Below the pieces are notes generated by a model that was given only the letters and a program-made list of their open reading frames with translations, had not been told where the DNA came from and did no database searches. Shown piece by piece: positions 49,117 through 58,246 of a DNA stretch of 64,000 nucleotides. Both the position numbers and the translations under genes were made by a program. Source of the DNA: Palsa-506 sp963755815 (lineage in GTDB: Bacteria > Actinomycetota > Actinomycetes > Streptosporangiales > Streptosporangiaceae); the NCBI GenBank assembly GCA_963755815.1, contig CAVWLF010000005.1, positions 186,001 to 250,000 on the forward strand, given 5' to 3'. Every line of letters begins with the position of its first letter. Positions within the stretch are counted from its first letter, which is position 1.

Positions 49117-50226
49117 CTAGAGGATCTTGTGGATCCAGCCGTGCGGATCGGGCAGCTGACCGAACTGGATGCCCAGCAGCTGCTCCTTCAGCCGCGCGGT
49201 CACCGGGCCCGGCGCGGGGCCGCCGACCAGCCAGGACGTGGTGGCTCCCTTAACCGCCGCGACCGGCGTGATCACCGCCGCGGTGCCGCACGCGAAGACC
49301 TCGGTGATCTCGCCCGACTCGCACCCGGCGCGCCACTGCGCCACCGAGATCTTGTCCTCCTCGGCCGGAATGCCCAGGTCCGGGGCCAGCGTGAGGAGCG
49401 CCTCCCGGGTGATCCCGGGCAGTAGCGTGCCGGTCAGGGCCGGGGTCATGATCCGCGCCTGGCGGCCCGAGCCGTAGACGAAGAAGATGTTCATCCCGCC
49501 CATCTCCTCGACCCAGCGGTGCTCGACGGCGTCGAGCCAGACCACCTGGTCGCAGCCGTTCGCCAGGGCTTCCTGCTGCCCGGCGAAGCCGGCGGCGTAG
49601 TTGCCGCCGGTCTTGGCCGCCCCGGTGCCGCCGGCCGCGGCGCGGGTGTAGTTCTCGGCCAGCCAGACCGAGACGGGCCCGGTGGAGAAGTACGGGCCGG
49701 CCGGGGATGCGATCACGGTGTACAGGTACGACGGTGACGGCCGGCTCACGCCGAGGCCGGGATAAGTCGCGATCATGAACGGCCGCAGGTAGAGGCTGTG
49801 GCCCTCGGTGGCCGGAACCCAGTCACGGTCCTGGGTGACCAGCAGCTCCAGGCTGCGCACGAAGGCGGTCTCCGGCAGCTGCGGCATGGCCATCCTGATC
49901 GCCGAGCGGTTGAACCGGGCCGCGTTCGCCTGCGGCCGGAAGGCCACGATGGGCCCGCTGGGCTGGCGGTACGCCTTCAGCCCCTCGAAGATCTCCTGCG
50001 CATAGTGGAACACCGACGCGGCGGGGGGCAGCGAGATCGGGCCGTACGGTTCCAGCTGGCCATCGTGCCAGCCGCGCTCCGTCGTCCACCGGGCCGTGAC
50101 CATGTGATCGGTGAACACCTGGCCGAACCCCGGGGACTCCAGGGCGCGGGCTCGCTGCGGGCCGGGCAGCGGGCTGGCCGACGGATGCAGGGCGAACGGA
50201 ATCTCACTGGTCGCGCTGGCGGTCAT
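49117..50226 (-). CDS. ilvE: Branched-chain amino acid aminotransferase
   Basis: 369 residues, full length, fold type IV PLP. The N-terminal FGQVFTDHMVTARWTTERGWHDGQLEPYGPISLPPAASVFHYAQEIFEGLKAY, the PLP Lys in GAAKTGGNYAAGFAGQ, DAVEHRWVEEMGGMNIFFVY and the C-terminal EVFACGTAAVITPV are diagnostic of IlvE. It makes the last step of Val, Leu and Ile synthesis. It lies 134 bases downstream of leuB on the same strand; serA-leuB-ilvE form a linked amino-acid block. Confidence 0.97.
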   Translation of the reverse strand: MTASATSEIPFALHPSASPLPGPQRARALESPGFGQVFTDHMVTARWTTERGWHDGQLEPYGPISLPPAASVFHYAQEIFEGLKAYRQPSGPIVAFRPQANAARFNRSAIRMAMPQLPETAFVRSLELLVTQDRDWVPATEGHSLYLRPFMIATYPGLGVSRPSPSYLYTVIASPAGPYFSTGPVSVWLAENYTRAAAGGTGAAKTGGNYAAGFAGQQEALANGCDQVVWLDAVEHRWVEEMGGMNIFFVYGSGRQARIMTPALTGTLLPGITREALLTLAPDLGIPAEEDKISVAQWRAGCESGEITEVFACGTAAVITPVAAVKGATTSWLVGGPAPGPVTARLKEQLLGIQFGQLPDPHGWIHKIL

Positions 50227-50245
50227 GACGGTCCTTCCTGGCTAC

Positions 50246-50267
50246 GGGCCGGCACCGTTGCCGGCCC
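50246..50267 (-). terminator. GC hairpin between leuB and ilvE
   Basis: GGGCCGGCA (50246-50254) and TGCCGGCCC (50259-50267) form a perfect 9-bp stem with a 4-base loop, 20 bases before the ilvE start and 94 bases after leuB. No T-run follows, so it may be a partial terminator, an mRNA-stability hairpin or a structure affecting ilvE initiation. Confidence 0.45.
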
Positions 50268-50360
50268 GCGCGGCCACGTCACGCAGCCGTGCCCGCCCTA
50301 CCATCTTGCGGGATGCCGGCGCCTTAGCCCAACGTGCTGGCCCGCCTCGCCCCGGCCGGC

Positions 50361-51410
50361 CTAGCCCGCGGCCCGCTCCGCGATGTCGTCGCCGATCTCC
50401 AGCGTCGACCTGGCCGCCCAGGCTCCCTGCCGCTCCACCAGGTCATCGGCGACCGCCTGCTCGATCCTGGCTTTCTCGGTGGTTAGCCCGAGGTGATCGC
50501 ACAGCATCGCCGCCGAAATGATCGCGGCGGTGGGGTCGGCCTTCTGCTTGCCGGCGATATCCGGCGCGCTGCCGTGCAGCGGCTCGAACATGCTGGGCGC
50601 GGTGCGCTCGGGGTTGATGCTGGCACTCGCGGCGAGCCCGATGCCGCCGGCCACCGCCGCGCCGAGCGCGGTGAGAATATCGCCGAACAGGTTGTCGGTG
50701 ACGATCACGTCGAACTGCTCGGGGGCGGTCACGAAGTACATCGTCGCCGCGTCCATGTGGCAGTACTCGGCGGTCACCCCGGGGAACTCGCCAGCGAGCC
50801 CGTCCAGGGTCCGCCGCCACAGGTCACCGGCGTAGGCGAGCACGTTCGTCTTGTGCACGAGCGTCAGCTTCCGGCGCCGCTTCGCGGCCAGCTGCAGCGC
50901 GTACCTGGTCACCCGGCTGACGCCGAAGGCCGTGTTAATGCTCTCCTGGGTGGCCACCTCGCCGGGCGTGCCCTTGCGCATGATGCCGCCGGCCTCGATG
51001 TAGGGCCCCTCGGTCCCCTCGCGCACCACCAGCATGTCGACCGACTCGGTCCGCAGCCCGGACAGCGGGGAGGCCACCCCCGGATAGAGCCGGACCGGCC
51101 GCAGGTTGACGTACTGGTCGAACTCGAAACGCAGCCGCAGCAGCAGGCCGCGCTCCAGCACGCCACTCGGCACGCTCGGATCGCCGACCGCGCCGAGCAG
51201 GATCGCGTCGTGCCCGGCGAGCTCGCCGAGCACGGTGTCGGGCAGAACCTCCCCGGTGCGATGCCAGCGCTCTGCGCCCAGGTCGTAGTTCGTGGCCTCG
51301 ATCGTGACGTCGGTCGCCGCGGACCGGAGGACCTTGATCGCCTCAGCGACCACCTCGGGACCGATGCCGTCACCGCCGATCACGGCGATCCTGATGCTGC
51401 GTGCCGCCAT
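50361..51410 (-). CDS. leuB: 3-isopropylmalate dehydrogenase
   Basis: 349 residues. IAVIGGDGIGPEV, substrate Arg residues in RFEFDQYVNLRPVRLY, the catalytic KTNVLAYAGDLWRR (Lys) and EYCHMDAATMYF, and the NAD/metal site VTDNLFGDILTALGAAVAGGIGLAASA are all present. It oxidatively decarboxylates 3-isopropylmalate in leucine synthesis. The short length is that of the actinobacterial branch. It starts 9 bases from the serA stop on the same strand. Confidence 0.97.
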   Translation of the reverse strand: MAARSIRIAVIGGDGIGPEVVAEAIKVLRSAATDVTIEATNYDLGAERWHRTGEVLPDTVLGELAGHDAILLGAVGDPSVPSGVLERGLLLRLRFEFDQYVNLRPVRLYPGVASPLSGLRTESVDMLVVREGTEGPYIEAGGIMRKGTPGEVATQESINTAFGVSRVTRYALQLAAKRRRKLTLVHKTNVLAYAGDLWRRTLDGLAGEFPGVTAEYCHMDAATMYFVTAPEQFDVIVTDNLFGDILTALGAAVAGGIGLAASASINPERTAPSMFEPLHGSAPDIAGKQKADPTAAIISAAMLCDHLGLTTEKARIEQAVADDLVERQGAWAARSTLEIGDDIAERAAG

Positions 51411-51419
51411 GCGCGTACC

Positions 51420-53009
51420 CTACTCGTCGAGATCGACGGCCCGGCCGACGACGGCACCGATCGCGCCGGTGATCTCGGTCAGGACATCCGGCGGCAGCCG
51501 TGAATCGACGGTCAGCACGATCAGCGCGAGACCGCCCTTGCTGTTCCGGCACAGGTGCATCCCGGCGATGTTGATCTGCTGGTCACCGAGGATCTGGCCG
51601 ACGATGCCGACCATGCCCGGGCGGTCGGTATAGGTGAGGAACACCATGTGCTCGGCCGGCGCGATCTCCATGTCGAAGCCGTTGACCTCGACCAGCTTCT
51701 CCAGCTGCCGCCGGCCGGTCAGGGTCCCGCCGACCGACACGACCTGCCCGTCCGGGAGCGTGCCGCGCAGCGTCAGCACGTTGCGCCAGTCCGGGCTGTC
51801 CTCGTCGGCGGTCAGGCTGACCTCGATGCCGCGCTCGGAGGCCAGCAGCGGCGCGTTGACATAGGTCACCGGGTCCTCGACGACGTTACTGAAGACGCCC
51901 TTCAGCGCGGCCAGCTGCAGGACGCTGACGTCCAGGGCGGCGATCTCGCCGCGGACGTCAAGCTCGATCCGGGCCGCTATCCCGCCGGCCAGCGCGGTGA
52001 AGATCCGGCCCAGCTTCTCGGCCAGCGGCAGCCCGGGCTTGATCAGCTCGTCCACCACGCCGCCCTGCACGTTGACCGCGTCCGGCACGAACTCGCCGGC
52101 CAGCGCCAGCCGCACCGACCGGGCCACCTGAGTGCCGGCCTTCTCCTGCGCCTCGTGCGTGCTCGCCCCCAGGTGCGGGGTAGCGACCACGTTGCCGAGT
52201 CCGAACAGCGGGCTGTCCGTGCACGGCTCGGTGGCGTAGACATCCAGGCCGGCGCTGGCCACCCGGCCCTCCTTGAGCGCGCTGGCCAGCGCGTCCTCGG
52301 CCACGATGCCGCCGCGCGCGGCATTGATGATCCGTACCTCCGGCTTGACGATCCGCAGCTCCCGGTCCCCGATCAGCCCGATCGTCTCGGCGTTCTTCGG
52401 CAGGTGCACGCTGATGAAGTCGGCGGTGGCGAGCAGCTCATCCAGGCTCACCAGGCGGACGCCAAGCTGCGCGGCCCGGGCCGCCGCCACGTAGGGGTCA
52501 TAGGCGATGACCCGCATGCCGAACGCGGCCAGCCGCTGGGCCACCAGGACCCCGATCCGGCCCAGGCCGAGCAGGCCGGCCACCTTGTCCTGCAGCTCGA
52601 CACCGGTATAAGCGGCCCGCTTCCACTCGCCGCTCCGGAGCGAGGCCGCGGCCTGCGGCACGTTCCGGGCGACCGCGAGCAGCAGGGCGACCGCGTGCTC
52701 GGCGGCGCTGACGATGTTGGAGCTGGGCGCGTTCACCACCATGACGCCCGCCTTGGTGGCCGCCGCGACGTCGACGTTGTCCAGGCCCACGCCGGCCCGG
52801 GCGACCACCCGCAGCCGCGGCGCGTGCGCGAGTGCCTCGGCGTCGATCCTGGTCGCGCTGCGGATGATCACCGCGTCGGCCTCGGCCAGGGCGGGGAGCA
52901 GCGCGCCGCGGTCCGCCCCGTCGGCGTACCTGATGTCGAAACCGGACTCAAGCTGAGCGATCCCGGCCGGGGAAAGTTCCTCGGCGACCAAGACGATAGG
53001 CAAGGACAT
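51420..53009 (-). CDS. serA: D-3-phosphoglycerate dehydrogenase
   Basis: 529 residues, the long SerA type. The NAD-binding site GLLGLGRIGVLVAQRLAAFGM, active-site Arg in NAARGGIVAEDAL, Glu in DVYATEPCTDSPLF and His in VVATPHLGASTHEAQEKAG are present. An intervening ASB domain (about 320-450) and a C-terminal ACT domain (VFLTYTDRPGMVGIVGQILGDQQINIAGMHLCR) allow serine feedback. First step of serine synthesis; upstream of leuB in one block. Confidence 0.98.
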   Translation of the reverse strand: MSLPIVLVAEELSPAGIAQLESGFDIRYADGADRGALLPALAEADAVIIRSATRIDAEALAHAPRLRVVARAGVGLDNVDVAAATKAGVMVVNAPSSNIVSAAEHAVALLLAVARNVPQAAASLRSGEWKRAAYTGVELQDKVAGLLGLGRIGVLVAQRLAAFGMRVIAYDPYVAAARAAQLGVRLVSLDELLATADFISVHLPKNAETIGLIGDRELRIVKPEVRIINAARGGIVAEDALASALKEGRVASAGLDVYATEPCTDSPLFGLGNVVATPHLGASTHEAQEKAGTQVARSVRLALAGEFVPDAVNVQGGVVDELIKPGLPLAEKLGRIFTALAGGIAARIELDVRGEIAALDVSVLQLAALKGVFSNVVEDPVTYVNAPLLASERGIEVSLTADEDSPDWRNVLTLRGTLPDGQVVSVGGTLTGRRQLEKLVEVNGFDMEIAPAEHMVFLTYTDRPGMVGIVGQILGDQQINIAGMHLCRNSKGGLALIVLTVDSRLPPDVLTEITGAIGAVVGRAVDLDE

Positions 53010-53167
53010 GGCGCTCCCGGCACGGCGGCGGTCGGTGTGGGCGGTCAGTCAGTCATCGGTCGGGCAGTCATCGGCCGGGCCGTCAGCCCGGACGGTCAGT
53101 CATCTCACCCGGACGGTCAGTCATCGACCAGCCGACTCAGTCTACCGAAGCTTGTGAAATCCTTCAC
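53010..53167 (-). promoter_or_regulatory. serA upstream region: promoter, dyad and repeated mini-ORF leader
   Basis: On the minus strand TAGACT (53139-53144) is a good -10; GTGAA-ATCC-TTCAC (53154-53167) is a perfect dyad just upstream. Between them and serA, the motif ATGACTGACCG recurs with variations four times (about 53043-53128). Two short ORFs with Met start are thereby formed (MTDRPGEMTDRPG-stop and MTARPMTD-stop). Whether the repeats are a leader with upstream ORFs or simple slippage is not known. Confidence 0.5.
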
Positions 53168-53226
53168 GAACTCCATCCGCCCCGGCGCTGAGTCACCGGC
53201 CCGGCGCTCCCCTCCGCCAGTGCCCG

Positions 53227-53286
53227 TTTCATGATCACGGAAATCTAGGCTCGCTGGAGCGTGCCTAAAGCTCCGTGATCATGAAA
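53227..53286 (-). terminator. 15-bp inverted repeat downstream of the GGDEF-EAL gene
   Basis: TTTCATGATCACGGA (53227-53241) and TCCGTGATCATGAAA (53272-53286) are perfect arms; inside, TAGGC and GCCTA also pair. The element starts 10 bases past the stop of the gene at 53297 and probably ends its transcript. The ATGATCAC-type arm looks like a dispersed intergenic palindrome. Confidence 0.65.
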
Positions 53287-53296
53287 TACCGCTGAG

Positions 53297-55951
53297 TCAG
53301 ACGACGGGCGCCGGGACCGGGCCGGACGAGGCCGGGCCGCAGGGGGTGCTGGGCTCCGGCACGGCGCTGGCCGCGATCTCGCTTCCGGCCAGCGCCGTCA
53401 CCTCGCTCGCCGCCATCGGCCGGGCGATCAGGTATCCCTGGCCCAGGAGGCAGCCCATCTCGCGCAGCAAGTCGAGCTGCTCGGGCCGCTCGATGCCTTC
53501 CGCCACGACCTCGATGCCCAGGTCATGGCCGACCCGGACGATGGTGCGGGTGAGCATGGCCAGGGTCGGGTCCTGGCCCAGGCCGGCCACGAAGGACGGG
53601 TCGACCTTGATGATGTCCACCGGAAGCTGCCGGAGGTAGGCGAGCGACGCATGGCCGGTGCCGAAGTCATCGATGGCCAGCTTGATGCCATGGCGGCGAA
53701 GTTCAGCCAGCCCCTCGATCATCGGCCCGGCCCCGGAGATCAGCGCCCCCTCGGTGACCTCCAGGGTCAGCGCGGCGGGCGCCAGGCCGGTGTCCTCCAG
53801 CGCCGCAAGTACCGACTCAGCGAACCCGGCGGCGCTCAGCTGCCGCAACGAGAAATTGACCGAGACGCCGATGGCCGCGCCGGACCGGCGCCAGGCGGCT
53901 CCCTGCTCGCACGCCGCGCGCAGCACCCAGTTGCCGAGCGGCACGATCAGGCCCGAGTCCTCGGCCACGTCAAGGAACTCCGCCGGGGTCACCGCCGCGC
54001 CCGCGCGCGACCAGCGGACCAGGGCTTCCACGCCGCTGATCCGCGACGTGGCGAGGTTGACGACCGGCTGGTAGTCGAGCCCCAGTTCCTGCTCGGTGAT
54101 CGCCCGGCGCAGGTCGCTGGCCAGTTCCAGGCGGCGGACGACATCGGCGTGCATGTGCGCGGCGAAGACCTCCACCCGCCCGCCGCCGGACTCCTTGGCC
54201 CGGGACATCGCCACATCCGCATTGCGCAGCAGGAAACTATGGTCCTGGCCGTCAGCGAAGGCGACCCCGACGCTGGCGGTCAGCGGGATATCCCGGTCGG
54301 CGACCCGGAACTCGGTGGCCGCGATGGACCCGCCCAGCCGCTCGGCGATATCCACGATCTCCTGGGCGCCGTCGGCGTTCTCGACCAGCACCGCGAACTC
54401 GTCCCCGCCCCAGCGGGCCACGGTGTCCTGCGGCGGGACCGCGGCCCGGAGCCTGCGGGCGGCCTGGGCCAGCAGCAGGTCACCGGCGCCGTGCCCGACC
54501 GAGTCATTCACGCCGGTAAAGCCGTCCAGGTCAAGGAAGATGGCCCCGGCCGCGGCATGGACCGCCGCGCCGAGGACGTCCTTCGCCCGCTGCTCCAGAT
54601 ACGCGCGGTTCGGCAGCCCGGTCAGCCCGTCGTGGAAGGTCAGGTGCGTCACCTGCCGGCGCAGAGCCACCTGATCGCTGACATCCCGGGCGGTGACCAG
54701 CAGCTGGTCGGGCTCCCCCGGGTCCCGGTTAAGCGACACGGTGGACTCCACATGCCGCCACGTCCCGTCGGCTGACCGCACCCGGCAGGCGAACCGGGCA
54801 GCGGCCGGGGCACTGCGCGCCGCCGCTCGGACGGACCTGATGCCGCCGGGCAGGTCCTCGGGATGAATCAGGTCGCCGAGCGCCATCCCGTCCAGCTTCT
54901 CCGGCGTGTAGCCGTACTCCGCGACGGCCGGGCTGGCATACCTGATCGTGCCGTCCAGATCGCAGACCAGCACGGCATCGGTAATGCGCTCGGCCAGCTC
55001 GCGGAACTGGCGGCCGGACTCTTGCCGGGTGACGGCGACCGCCCGTTCCCGGACCAGCAGCCCGGCCATCCTGGCCGCGAGCGCGAGCACGACGATGCTC
55101 CCGGTGACCGCGATGACGGGCCCGGGGGCTGACCCGCCGGCCAGCGTCCGCACGATGATGGCCAGGGCCGCGGCCGCCGCCGCGAGCGCGGCGGTCAGCG
55201 CCGTCAGCCCGCCGGTTTCCCGGGCCCGGCGGTGACGCTCGATCAGGCTGGCGCCGCGGGCCGGCAGGTGCGGGGTGAGCCGGACCCGGCCCGAGCTGAC
55301 CAGCGGCGTAGCAGCCAGCAGGCCGAACGCGGCGATGGCCGTGAGCTGCGCCCAGGCCCCCGGGCTGGCCGCCTGCACCTTGGCCCCGACCGCCAGCGCG
55401 TCACTGACCGCCATGGCGAACAAGGCGAGGTAAGGCATCAGCCCGCGGCGGCCGGCGATGACCGCGTAGGGCAGCAGCAGGCCGAGCACCGCGATGTCCG
55501 CCAGCGGGTGCAGCAGGGCCAGCACGAACGTGCCCGCCCCGTCCCCTGATCTGGAGTAGACCGGCCCGAACAGCGCGATCCAGCCGATGATGAAGAGCGC
55601 GGCCGCCAGCACGTAGCCATCGGCCAGCCGCATCAGGGCGTCGCGCGGCCTGATCACGGCCGGCTCCCCGGCCGCGGCGGCCAGGGCCAGCAGGCCGGCC
55701 GCCAGCGCGGGCAGCGCGATCAGCGCGAGAAGATCACCGAAGGTCAGCGGGGCGGCGGCCCGGCCGAGCGGGCCGAAGAGCGCCTGCTGCGCGACGAAAC
55801 CCGCGCCCCAGGCCACCGCGGCCACGGTGAGCCAGCGATAGGCCATCCGGACCGGTCCGGAGTGCCGGATCGAATTCCGGCACAGGATCACCGCTGCGGC
55901 GGCAGCGGCGACGGCACCAGCCACGGTCCCGGCCTGCGCGGCCAGGCTCAT
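53297..55951 (-). CDS. Membrane-bound PAS-GGDEF-EAL cyclic-di-GMP enzyme
   Basis: 884 residues. About nine membrane helices occupy residues 1-310. A PAS domain (LAERITDAVLVCDLDGTIRYASPAVAEYGYTPEKLDG) follows at about 320-430, then GGDEF (HDGLTGLPNRAYLEQ... RWGGDEFAVL, about 440-600) and EAL (GVEALVRW, DDFGTGHASLAYLRQL, EVVAEGIE, about 615-865). Both catalytic motifs are intact, so it could make and degrade c-di-GMP, although one activity usually dominates. Such proteins control development in actinomycetes. Monocistronic. Confidence 0.95.
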   Translation of the reverse strand: MSLAAQAGTVAGAVAAAAAAVILCRNSIRHSGPVRMAYRWLTVAAVAWGAGFVAQQALFGPLGRAAAPLTFGDLLALIALPALAAGLLALAAAAGEPAVIRPRDALMRLADGYVLAAALFIIGWIALFGPVYSRSGDGAGTFVLALLHPLADIAVLGLLLPYAVIAGRRGLMPYLALFAMAVSDALAVGAKVQAASPGAWAQLTAIAAFGLLAATPLVSSGRVRLTPHLPARGASLIERHRRARETGGLTALTAALAAAAAALAIIVRTLAGGSAPGPVIAVTGSIVVLALAARMAGLLVRERAVAVTRQESGRQFRELAERITDAVLVCDLDGTIRYASPAVAEYGYTPEKLDGMALGDLIHPEDLPGGIRSVRAAARSAPAAARFACRVRSADGTWRHVESTVSLNRDPGEPDQLLVTARDVSDQVALRRQVTHLTFHDGLTGLPNRAYLEQRAKDVLGAAVHAAAGAIFLDLDGFTGVNDSVGHGAGDLLLAQAARRLRAAVPPQDTVARWGGDEFAVLVENADGAQEIVDIAERLGGSIAATEFRVADRDIPLTASVGVAFADGQDHSFLLRNADVAMSRAKESGGGRVEVFAAHMHADVVRRLELASDLRRAITEQELGLDYQPVVNLATSRISGVEALVRWSRAGAAVTPAEFLDVAEDSGLIVPLGNWVLRAACEQGAAWRRSGAAIGVSVNFSLRQLSAAGFAESVLAALEDTGLAPAALTLEVTEGALISGAGPMIEGLAELRRHGIKLAIDDFGTGHASLAYLRQLPVDIIKVDPSFVAGLGQDPTLAMLTRTIVRVGHDLGIEVVAEGIERPEQLDLLREMGCLLGQGYLIARPMAASEVTALAGSEIAASAVPEPSTPCGPASSGPVPAPVV

Positions 55952-56575
55952 CGGGTGTCGCCGGATGGAACAGACCGCACCGAGCCTCCTCTTGGCGCGT
56001 CCGCAGCCAATGCCGAGCCCGGCCGGCCCGTGGGGCCGCCGGGCTCGCGTCCTGCACCGTGGCGCGGCGCTACGCGATGTCAGCGCGACGCTGCGCGGAC
56101 GGCCAGAACATGGATTCCCTGCGACGGGATTTATTGCGCGGGATCTTTAGCGTGCTGAACGCGGTCTCGCAATAAGCGATGTGGTCTTACTCTACGTGCC
56201 CGAGGTCACGCTTCGATTGAGGAAGGATGTACAGATGGTGTGACTGGCGCCGCCCGGCCGGAGCGCTCCCTCTCTCCGCAGCTCAGGCGGCCGGCTGTCA
56301 TCTAGGAGCGTAATCGGATGTTCACCGGGCCGGTCTGGGCGCTCGCGCGGCTGGCCATATCACCCGGGCGGGGTGAGGCGGACAACTCGCCCAAATCGGT
56401 AGTCTCACTGTGACTAGCCAGTAACCGGGGAGGTGGTCGTATCCGCGCACGGGTCGGCCGTTCCCTGGCGGGCGTGTCTTCCGGCGGGCGTTGCTACCAC
56501 GGTGGCCTGGCGTCACGGATGCCCGAGATCCGATGGTCTCGTTCCTAGCGAGACCCGAACCTAGGGAGTGCAGCA
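55952..56575. other. 624-base region without a gene, upstream of modA
   Basis: Open frames here have no ribosome site or family resemblance. GAGGAAGG at 56220-56227 is followed by two tiny ORFs (one of 28 codons from ATG 56228; one just Met-Val-stop from 56236). Immediately before modA, GGTCTCG (56535-56541) and CGAGACC (56549-56555) form a 7-bp hairpin with a 7-base loop. The region is long enough for a regulated 5' leader of the mod operon. I did not recognise a molybdenum-cofactor riboswitch. Confidence 0.5.
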
Positions 56576-57364
56576 GTGCGCCGATTCACCGTTATCGCCG
56601 CCGGGCTGGCCGCCGTTGCGCTGGCCGGCTGTTCGAGCAGCAGTTCAGGAGGCGCGGCTTCGACCGCGAGCCCGGCCAGCTCATCGGCATCGACCGCCTC
56701 GATCACCGTGTTCGCCGCCGCGTCGCTGACGGGGACCTTCACCCAGATCGGGAAGCAGTTCGAGGCCGCTCACCCGGGGGACAAGGTGACGTTCAGCTTC
56801 GGGCCAAGTTCCGGCCTGGCCACGCAGATCACCAATGGCGCGCCCGCGGACGTGTTCGCCTCGGCGGCGCCGGCGAACATGGAACAGGTCGTCACGGCCG
56901 GCGACGCGTCCAATCCGCAGGATTTCGCGAAGAACATCATGGAGGTCGCCGTGCCTCCGTCCAACCCGGCGAACGTCAAGTCCGTTAACAACCTGGCCAA
57001 GAAGTCGGTCAAGGTCGCCTTGTGCCAGCCCCAGGTGCCCTGCGGCGTGGTCGCGGCGGAGGTATTCAAGAACGCCGGCATCACCGTCAAGCCGGTCACG
57101 CTGGAAGCTGACGTGAAATCCGTGCTGGCACAGGTCGAACTCAACGAGGTCGATGCGGGCATGGTTTACGTGACCGACGTGCAGGCGGCCGGACCCAAGG
57201 TCAAGGGCGTGAAGATCCCCGCTGACGACAACGCCTCGACGCTCTACCCGATCGCCACCATCAGCAAGAGCAGCCACCTGAGCGTCGCGCAGGCGTTCGT
57301 CGCCTACGTGCTGTCTCCCGCGGGCGAGCAGGTGCTCTCCGCGGCGGGGTTTGAGAAGCCCTGA
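56576..57364 (+). CDS. modA: Molybdate ABC transporter substrate-binding lipoprotein
   Basis: 262 residues from GTG 56576 (GGGAG eight bases upstream). The lipobox ALAGC (Cys19) and Ser-rich linker show lipoprotein anchoring. ModA marks: ITVFAAASLTGTFTQIGKQFEA, FSFGPSSGLATQITNGAPADVFASA and EVDAGMVYVTDVQAAG. It binds molybdate or tungstate outside the membrane and delivers it to ModB. First gene of modABC. Confidence 0.96.
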   Translation: MRRFTVIAAGLAAVALAGCSSSSSGGAASTASPASSSASTASITVFAAASLTGTFTQIGKQFEAAHPGDKVTFSFGPSSGLATQITNGAPADVFASAAPANMEQVVTAGDASNPQDFAKNIMEVAVPPSNPANVKSVNNLAKKSVKVALCQPQVPCGVVAAEVFKNAGITVKPVTLEADVKSVLAQVELNEVDAGMVYVTDVQAAGPKVKGVKIPADDNASTLYPIATISKSSHLSVAQAFVAYVLSPAGEQVLSAAGFEKP

Positions 57365-57385
57365 CCCAGGCCGGGGATATCCGCG

Positions 57386-58246
57386 GTGAGTGCCCTGGCC
57401 GCGCCGTCACGCCTGACGGCCCGCGAGCGAGCCCGGCGCGCCGGCCGCGGCGGCGGGCCGCGATCAGTGCCGGCGCCTTTGCTGGCGCCGGCGCTGATCG
57501 CGGTCGCCTTCCTGGTCCTGCCGCTGGCCGGGCTGCTCATCCGCGCGCCCTGGGGCAATCTCGCCGCGGCGCTGAGCGGTTCGGACGCGACCCAGGCACT
57601 CGTGCTCTCACTGTGGACGGCATCGGCGGCCACGGCGATCTCGCTGGTGATCGGGGTGCCGCTGGCGTGGGTGCTGGCCCGGAGCAGCTTCCCCGGGCAG
57701 CGACTGCTCCGCGCGCTGGTGACCTTGCCGCTGGTGCTCCCGCCGGTGGTGGGCGGAGTCGCGTTGCTGCTGGCCTTCGGGCGGAGCGGGTTCATCGGCA
57801 CCTACCTGGACTCCTGGTTCGGGCTGACGATCCCGTTTACGCCGATCGCCGTGGTGATGGCCGAGACCTTCGTGGCGATGCCGTTCCTGATCGTCACGGT
57901 CGAGGGCGCGCTACGCTCGGCGGATCAGGGCTTCGAGGAGGCGGCGGCGACATTGGGGGCGACCCGGATGACCGTGTTCCGGCGGGTCACGCTGCCCCTC
58001 GTGGCGCCCTCGCTGGGGGCCGGCGCCGTGCTGTGCTGGGCGCGGGCGCTGGGCGAGTTCGGTGCGACCATTACCTTTGCCGGCGCCTTTCCCGGTCGTA
58101 CGGAGACTATGCCGATCGCCGTGTACTTCGCGCTGCAGAACGACCCCGACGCGGCGATCGCGCTCAGCCTCGTGCTGCTGCTGGTCTCCGTCGTGGTGCT
58201 GATTTCCCTGCGGGATCCCTGGCTGCGGCACGGCTCGGCCCCGTGA
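57386..58246 (+). CDS. modB: Molybdate ABC transporter permease
   Basis: 286 residues from GTG 57386, 21 bases after modA. Six helices of the MetI type. The coupling-helix EAA motif is QGFEEAAATLGATRMTVFRRVTLPL, and GEFGATITFAGAFPGRTETMPIAVYFAL is the conserved ModB end. It forms the membrane channel for molybdate. Its stop overlaps the modC start as GTGA. Confidence 0.96.
   Translation: MSALAAPSRLTARERARRAGRGGGPRSVPAPLLAPALIAVAFLVLPLAGLLIRAPWGNLAAALSGSDATQALVLSLWTASAATAISLVIGVPLAWVLARSSFPGQRLLRALVTLPLVLPPVVGGVALLLAFGRSGFIGTYLDSWFGLTIPFTPIAVVMAETFVAMPFLIVTVEGALRSADQGFEEAAATLGATRMTVFRRVTLPLVAPSLGAGAVLCWARALGEFGATITFAGAFPGRTETMPIAVYFALQNDPDAAIALSLVLLLVSVVVLISLRDPWLRHGSAP

Noticed and set aside
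53525..54775. 416-codon plus-strand frame opposite the GGDEF-EAL gene
   Set aside because: Antisense shadow; GGDEF and EAL motifs on the minus strand are intact.
56100..56575. Molybdenum-cofactor riboswitch upstream of modA
   Set aside because: Only a single short hairpin is evident and no conserved aptamer sequence could be recognised.
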